Positions 41,918 to 45,758 of a stretch of 45,758 nt of DNA are shown here, one piece after another. The stretch comes from JARRLC01 sp050290865. Lineage in GTDB: Bacteria; Pseudomonadota; Alphaproteobacteria; Rhizobiales; Rhodomicrobiaceae. A program made the translations under genes and the position numbers. The stretch's first letter is position 1; each line of letters begins with the position of its first letter. Under the pieces are notes generated by a model. That model was not told the origin of the DNA, did not search any database, and saw only the letters and a list, made by a program, of their open reading frames with translations. The stretch covers positions 1 to 45,758 of the forward strand of contig JBNKIW010000027.1 in assembly GCA_050290865.1 (NCBI GenBank), read 5' to 3'.

Positions 41918-42589
41918 TCAATCGTAAACGAGCCGGTAGCCGAGGTAGCGCTGCGAGTCGATCGGATCATAGCCGAGGCGGTGGCGGAGGCGCTTCCTCA
42001 GCTTACTGATGTGGCTCTCGACCACGTTCTCATCAATGTCTTCGCCAAAAAGCCCGTAGACGAAGTTAAAAATCTGTGTCTTCGTCACGCGCCGGCCCTT
42101 GTTGGCGACCAGATATTCGAGGATACGGCGTTCGCGGCGTGGCAACGGCAGCACCTCGGCCTTCACCTCCGGGTCGCGCCCGTCGGAGAACACGCGGATG
42201 TCACCGATGACCTTGCCCTCGTCCTCGACCTTCGAACGGCGCTGAATGGCCTTGATGCGCGCCAGAATCTCCCGGACATGGACCGGCTTGCGCACAACGT
42301 CGTCCACACCGGCGGCAAAAAGATCCAGCGTTTCATCAAGACACTTGTGATCGTTCATCGCGATCACGGCCGCGGCGGTGCGGTTCTTGATGAGCTTCGG
42401 GAGCGCCTGACGTTCCTCGCAGTCACCCAGCAGAAATGCTTCCACGGCACGGATATCCGGGTCGGAAACCGTCTTCACCCAGTTGCCGAAATCCACCGCG
42501 GAGAAACCTGTCACGGACACCCCCTCACGGTCGAACCACGAGGTGTACCCGTTTTTCACGGTCTCACGCTCGTCGACGATAACGATCAT
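41918..42589 (-). CDS. ftcR: Flagellar transcriptional regulator FtcR (OmpR-family)
   Basis: An order-specific master regulator of flagellar genes in Hyphomicrobiales (Brucella FtcR, related to Sinorhizobium Rem). The 223 residues start IVIVDERETVKNGYTSWF, and the receiver-like domain ends FAAGVDDVVRKPVHVREILARI, keeping K101. Where a phospho-acceptor aspartate is expected there is AVEAFLL, with glutamate 50. The winged helix (LPLPRRERRILEYLVANKGRRVTKTQIF, VVESHISKLRKRLR, LGYRLVYD) is complete. Its place just ahead of flgE fits control of the flagellar genes downstream. Confidence 0.93.
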   Translation of the reverse strand: MIVIVDERETVKNGYTSWFDREGVSVTGFSAVDFGNWVKTVSDPDIRAVEAFLLGDCEERQALPKLIKNRTAAAVIAMNDHKCLDETLDLFAAGVDDVVRKPVHVREILARIKAIQRRSKVEDEGKVIGDIRVFSDGRDPEVKAEVLPLPRRERRILEYLVANKGRRVTKTQIFNFVYGLFGEDIDENVVESHISKLRKRLRHRLGYDPIDSQRYLGYRLVYD

Positions 42590-42809
42590 ATGACGATCCC
42601 CGAATCATGAACCTAGCCCTAGCGTGGAGGTAGTCGCTGGCGCCATACGCGTCAACCCATGGTTGCGCTGCCACCAAATAACTCTCCCTTGAGTTGCTAA
42701 AACACCGCGGATCCGGCCGTGAAACACGGAGCGGGCGAAGGCCATTCCGGTTGACGCGCGTGGCCCCGGCTGAGAAGACGGCGGCGAGCCCAAGCAAGGA
42801 GATAACGAC

Positions 42810-44027
42810 ATGGCTTCATCGAAGGACGGCGCGGAAACCACCGGGAACGGGCATGAGATGGCGCATGGCGGACTGGCCGACGCAACACGGCTCGTTCATC
42901 TGGGGCGCGAGCCGGAGGCGCAGCACGGCTTCGTAAACACTCCGATCTATCGCGGCTCGACGGTTCTGTTCCCCACGGTCGCGGACCTTGCGGATCACAG
43001 CCGCGAATACACCTATGGCCGCCGCGGCACGCCGACGACGAACGCGCTGACCGAAGCCATCGCCGCGCTGGAAGGCGGGCAACGCGCCTGGATCGCTCCC
43101 TCCGGTCTCGCGGCGATCACGGCGGTGCTGCTGGCCTATGTGGAAGCGGGCGACCATGTGCTCATCACCGACAACGTCTATTTTCCAGCACGGCGCGTGG
43201 CCGGGCGGCTCCTGAAACGCATGGGCGTTGAGGTGAGCTATTTCGATCCGCTCATCGGTGCGGGCATCGCCGCGCACATGACGGACAGGACACGCCTCGT
43301 GCTGGCGGAGTCTCCCGGCTCGCTGACCTTTGAGATGCAGGACATCCCCGCAATCGCCGCCACGGCCCGCGAACGCGGTGTCCTGCTCGCCGTGGACAAC
43401 ACCTGGGCGACGCCGCTTCTGTGCAAGCCCTTCGCGCTCGGTGCCGACATCTCCATTCAGGCCGCCACCAAATACATCGTCGGACACGCCGACGCGATGC
43501 TGGGCATCATCACCACCAACGAGCGCGCCGCCCCCGCCATGGCGCGGATGCACGAAGACCTCGGCCTGACCGCCGCTCCGGAGGATTGCTTCCTGGCCCT
43601 GCGCGGCCTGCGCACCCTGGGGGTGCGGCTCGCCCGGCATGGCGCCTCGGCGCTGGAGATGGCGCAATGGCTGGCGACGCGGCCCGAAGTCGCGCGCGTG
43701 CTGCACCCGGCGTTGCCCGGGGATCCCGGCCATGACATCTGGCGGCGCGACTGTTCGGGCGCGTCCGGTCTGTTCTCGATCGTCCTCAAGCCGCATGACG
43801 AGAAGGCGGTGGCCACCATGCTGGACGGGCTGGAGCTGTTCGGTATGGGGTACTCCTGGGGCGGCTATGAGAGCCTGATCCTGCCTTTCGACCCGGCCCC
43901 CAGCCGCACCGCCACGAAATGGCAGGCGGAAGGCCCGGCCCTGCGCCTCCACATCGGACTCGAGGATGTGGCCGATCTGAAGGCCGATCTCGCCGCCGGT
44001 TTCGATCGCCTGGCCGCGGCGATGTAG
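42810..44027 (+). CDS. metC: Cystathionine beta-lyase
   Basis: A PLP enzyme of the Cys/Met metabolism family, 405 residues, splitting cystathionine to homocysteine. Features are YTYGRRGTPTTNALTEAIAALEGG near 67-90, IAPSGLAAI, ADNVYFPAR-like DNVYFPARR, LLAVDNTWATPLLCKP and the PLP lysine K221 in IQAATKYIVGH. The C-terminal part has GYSWGGYESL and LRLHIGLEDVADL, typical of beta-lyase. The N-terminal 20 residues are extra. AAGGAG lies 8 bases before the ATG. No sulphur-metabolism neighbours are present. Confidence 0.93.
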   Translation: MASSKDGAETTGNGHEMAHGGLADATRLVHLGREPEAQHGFVNTPIYRGSTVLFPTVADLADHSREYTYGRRGTPTTNALTEAIAALEGGQRAWIAPSGLAAITAVLLAYVEAGDHVLITDNVYFPARRVAGRLLKRMGVEVSYFDPLIGAGIAAHMTDRTRLVLAESPGSLTFEMQDIPAIAATARERGVLLAVDNTWATPLLCKPFALGADISIQAATKYIVGHADAMLGIITTNERAAPAMARMHEDLGLTAAPEDCFLALRGLRTLGVRLARHGASALEMAQWLATRPEVARVLHPALPGDPGHDIWRRDCSGASGLFSIVLKPHDEKAVATMLDGLELFGMGYSWGGYESLILPFDPAPSRTATKWQAEGPALRLHIGLEDVADLKADLAAGFDRLAAAM

Positions 44028-44029
44028 CG

Positions 44030-44047
44030 AAACGGCGCACGCCGTTT
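44030..44047 (+). terminator. Possible terminator hairpin after metC
   Basis: AAACGGC (44030-44036) pairs with GCCGTTT (44041-44047) three bases after the metC stop. There is no following T run, so its effect is uncertain. Confidence 0.35.
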
Positions 44048-44150
44048 GCAGTTCCTTCAATTCGATCCGGTTTTTCGCAGCTTCGGGACCACCTCTGCGC
44101 CGGCGATCCCGTCGCGGACAATGGATTCTTCACACTCGCCGGAGCAACCT

Positions 44151-44282
44151 ATGAGCGAAGCGCGCATCTCGGGCCGGACGCATCGCGGCCGCCGACATCA
44201 TAGTCTTCCCAAAACGGAGAAGCAGCTTGGCTCGGGAACCCGAGAGATCGTTAACGGTAGAAGTCTTCAGGAGAGAACATAG
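44151..44282 (+). CDS. Small basic ORF overlapping the AAA+ gene
   Basis: A 43-residue frame beginning MSEARISGRTHRGRRHH, with GGAG six bases before its ATG. It is Arg/His-rich with no known domain. It runs 56 bases into the AAA+ gene in another frame. It could be a coupled leader peptide, or it could be the true N-terminus of the ATPase with a frameshift at about 44225. I cannot decide from the sequence. Confidence 0.35.
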   Translation: MSEARISGRTHRGRRHHSLPKTEKQLGSGTREIVNGRSLQERT

Positions 44283-45105
44283 CGATCTCCCGGAGCAGAT
44301 GCCGCGGCGTTTCTATGAGCGGGTCACCAGCCATGTGTGCCAATCGACGGTCTTCGTTGAGCGGCGTCCGCCCCTGATGCTGGGCATTCTCGGGGCTCCG
44401 GGCACCGGCAAGACGGAGAACGTCGAGCGGACCTGCCGCAAGAACAAATGGGCTTTCGAATGGATTGCCGGCTCCGACCTGACCGGCGTGGAGCGCGGCG
44501 CGCCGATGGAGCACTTCAGAAAAGCGCTTCAAAGGTGCGTGACGAAACAGCGCGAGAGCAGTGCGGAAGCCGCAGTCCTTCTGATCGACGATCTCGACCT
44601 GACGATCCTCAGCACCAAGGAAAACAGGCTGTACACCGAACACACGCAGCTACTGACCTCGGCCTTCATGTCCTACTGCGACAAGCCCCTCCTGTATCTC
44701 CAGGCCGCTTTTCCGATCCCGATCGTCATCACCATGAACAGCAGGGAAGGCTTTCACGGCGCTCTCGTGCGCGAAGGACGCATGCGGATGTGGCAGTGGG
44801 AGCCCACCCCGGACGAGAATATTGCCATGGCGCGGGAGAAGCTTGCCGCGATCAATGCGGACGTGGCGCGTTGCGTCGTAGACACCTTCAAGGATCAGCC
44901 GATTGCTTTCTTCGGCCACCTGGAGAGCGAATTGTTCGCCCAGGGCATCGAGGAGATCGTCTTTCGCCGCAACGACGATGCGTTTGGCGTCATAACCAGT
45001 CTCAGAAAAAGAAAACATGAACTGGACGACTGGTTCAGGTCATTATCGTTCGAGTGGATCACCGGCATCGCCGAGATGATAATCTCTGAGCGTTCCAGGA
45101 AATAG
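44227..45105 (+). CDS. AAA+ ATPase resembling Rubisco activase, function unknown
   Basis: A 292-residue AAA+ protein. Walker A is GAPGTGKT at 56-63, Walker B is VLLIDDLD at about 117-124, and sensor 1 is ITMN near 168-171. The segment GALVREGRMRMWQWEPTPDENI at 178-199, together with HTQLLTSAFMSYCDKP, strongly recalls the Rubisco-activase pattern (LIRDGRM, FYWAPT, and the preceding NDLD helix). The N-terminal 40 residues and C-terminal 60 residues match nothing I recognise. No Rubisco genes are in the window, so the target is unknown. The start is TTG at 44227 with GGAG seven bases upstream; a later ATG at 44299 would still keep the ATPase core. It stands alone between metC and IS debris. Confidence 0.65.
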   Translation: MAREPERSLTVEVFRREHSDLPEQMPRRFYERVTSHVCQSTVFVERRPPLMLGILGAPGTGKTENVERTCRKNKWAFEWIAGSDLTGVERGAPMEHFRKALQRCVTKQRESSAEAAVLLIDDLDLTILSTKENRLYTEHTQLLTSAFMSYCDKPLLYLQAAFPIPIVITMNSREGFHGALVREGRMRMWQWEPTPDENIAMAREKLAAINADVARCVVDTFKDQPIAFFGHLESELFAQGIEEIVFRRNDDAFGVITSLRKRKHELDDWFRSLSFEWITGIAEMIISERSRK

Positions 45106-45126
45106 GCTGAGCATCAGGGCCATTCA

Positions 45127-45181
45127 GAGAACGCCCCATGACCGGATCGATAGCACCGATGCGATCATCCGGGACGTTCTC
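45127..45181. repeat. Inverted repeat downstream of the AAA+ gene
   Basis: GAGAACG (45127-45133) pairs with CGTTCTC (45175-45181), and inside it GATCG pairs with CGATC. It begins about 20 bases after the AAA+ stop and lacks a T run. It may be a terminator-like structure or an element end. Confidence 0.5.
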
Positions 45182-45192
45182 CCTAGCCCGAA

Positions 45193-45219
45193 GTTTCCGC
45201 CGTTTCCGCCGTTTCCGCG
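45193..45219. repeat. Three short tandem repeats of GTTTCCGCC
   Basis: Three 9-base units (the last ending CG rather than CC) lie between the AAA+ gene and the IS fragment. No function is apparent. Confidence 0.6.
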
Positions 45220-45394
45220 CCGCGTGACAGCCGACAGCCCATTCATTTCAACCATATACTCACTGCTGTCCCAACGTTCCGAGCGGGCTTCCGTATAAGA
45301 TACTGGTGTTTTGGGGGAATAGCGATTTCGGGCTGGTTTCGAATTTGGCTGGAGGGGCATCTTTGCGATTTTTCATGTCGCGGGGATGCTCGTC

Positions 45395-45685
45395 ATGCTG
45401 CACGGCCAGTACGTCTTCTCTCAACTCATGGACCACCTGCCCCTGACAACCTTTCAGCGCTGCGTGGCGCCCTATGGCGGGGAACGCAAGGTTAAGCGAT
45501 TCTCGTGTCTCGACCAATTCCGGTGCCTGGCGTTCGCGCAGCTCACGTGGCGCAAGAGCCGGCGTGATATCGAAGCGTGTCTCGACGCGCAGCACACCAA
45601 GTTGTATCGCCTGGGGTTCCGGAGTACACTGATCGCCCGCAACACCCTGGCCAACGCCAATGCCGTGCGTGACTGGCGGATCTAG
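45395..45685 (+). pseudogene. 5' remnant of an IS4-type transposase (DUF4372 N-terminus)
   Basis: The 96-residue product runs YVFSQLMDHLPLTTFQRCVAPYGGERKVK, FSCLDQFRCLAFAQLTWRKSRRDIEACLDAQHTKLYRLGFRS, NTLANANAVRDWRI and then a stop. These are the N-terminal signatures of a common IS4-family transposase group with a DUF4372 domain. Normal members continue for about 280 more residues holding the DDE core, so this copy ends abruptly after DWRI and should be inactive. The ATG at 45395 gives the usual MxxGxYVFSQ start; one at 45386 is possible. Confidence 0.75.
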
Positions 45686-45758
45686 TGGCCTGCTTCATTT
45701 AATTTAAGCAGGTCTGGCGCGGCAAATTGATTCAGGGGGATCCCCTGCAACCGGCGAG
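45686..45758. other. Sequence after the transposase break, with a hairpin
   Basis: Homology to the transposase stops at about 45683. CCTGCTT (45689-45695) pairs with AAGCAGG (45706-45712) immediately after. The final bases match nothing I know; this may be another element or a junction. Confidence 0.4.

Noticed and set aside
42690..42809. SAM-type riboswitch ahead of metC
   Set aside because: The upstream region has a CTAAAAC string and a small CCGTG/CACGG hairpin, but I could not lay out a SAM-II or SAM/SAH pseudoknot.
44227..45105. TniB/IstB-type transposition ATPase
   Set aside because: Its neighbours are IS debris, but the motifs around sensor 1 and the arginine finger look like Rubisco activase, and no tniA-like partner is adjacent.

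Overview
The window looks like chromosomal DNA of a GC-rich alphaproteobacterium, most likely of the Hyphomicrobiales (Rhizobiales) group. The evidence is gene content and order: an aroQ-accB-accC-aat block beside a DUF2155 gene, an F0-only ATP synthase operon with both b' and b subunits, a cpa/tad pilus operon, and a flagellar cluster with flaF, flbT and the order-specific regulator ftcR. I cannot name the genus. Both ends carry insertion-sequence debris (an IS6-type fragment on the left, an IS4/DUF4372-type fragment on the right), so this may be a contig that broke at repeats.

Layout. 1-362: 5'-truncated IS6 transposase and its right inverted repeat, ending just beyond the secA stop. 363-10575: secA (-), a parvulin foldase (+), a DUF2155 protein (+), then minus-strand aat, accC, accB, aroQ, a DsbA-like oxidoreductase and an M48 metalloprotease. 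10949-12708: an aminotransferase and a GNAT acetyltransferase, translationally coupled. 12835-15436: atpI-atpB-atpE-atpF'-atpF with a strong terminator. 15518-20573: RND efflux pump, membrane-fusion protein and TetR repressor (-), with a perfect palindromic operator just upstream. 20694-25028: PhzF-like enzyme, NlpC/P60 peptidase, M17 aminopeptidase (-) and a glutathione transferase-like protein (+). 25155-33271: tad/cpa locus (tadD convergent with cpaB-cpaC-cpaD-cpaE-cpaF-tadB-tadC). 33475-33813: small secreted His/Trp/Arg repeat protein. 33981-35567: pckA. 35846-36183: an array of alternating inverted palindromic elements. 36259-42589: ftcR, flgE, flgK, flgL, flaF, flbT, flgD and fliQ (-). 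42810-44027: cystathionine beta-lyase. 44151-45105: a small ORF overlapping an AAA+ ATPase that resembles Rubisco activase. 45395-45685: truncated transposase.

How the genes work together. SecA, the parvulin, the DsbA-like protein, the M48 protease and the NlpC/P60 peptidase serve export and envelope quality control. aroQ and accBC feed aromatic and fatty-acid synthesis. The tad and flagellar clusters supply surface attachment and motility, but neither is complete here: no Flp pilin or prepilin peptidase is visible, and the flagellar operon stops at fliQ.

The least explained parts are the palindrome array between pckA and fliQ, the activase-like ATPase next to IS debris, and the HWRG-repeat protein beside the pilus operon. 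All family names come from reading the translations by eye; no database search was run.
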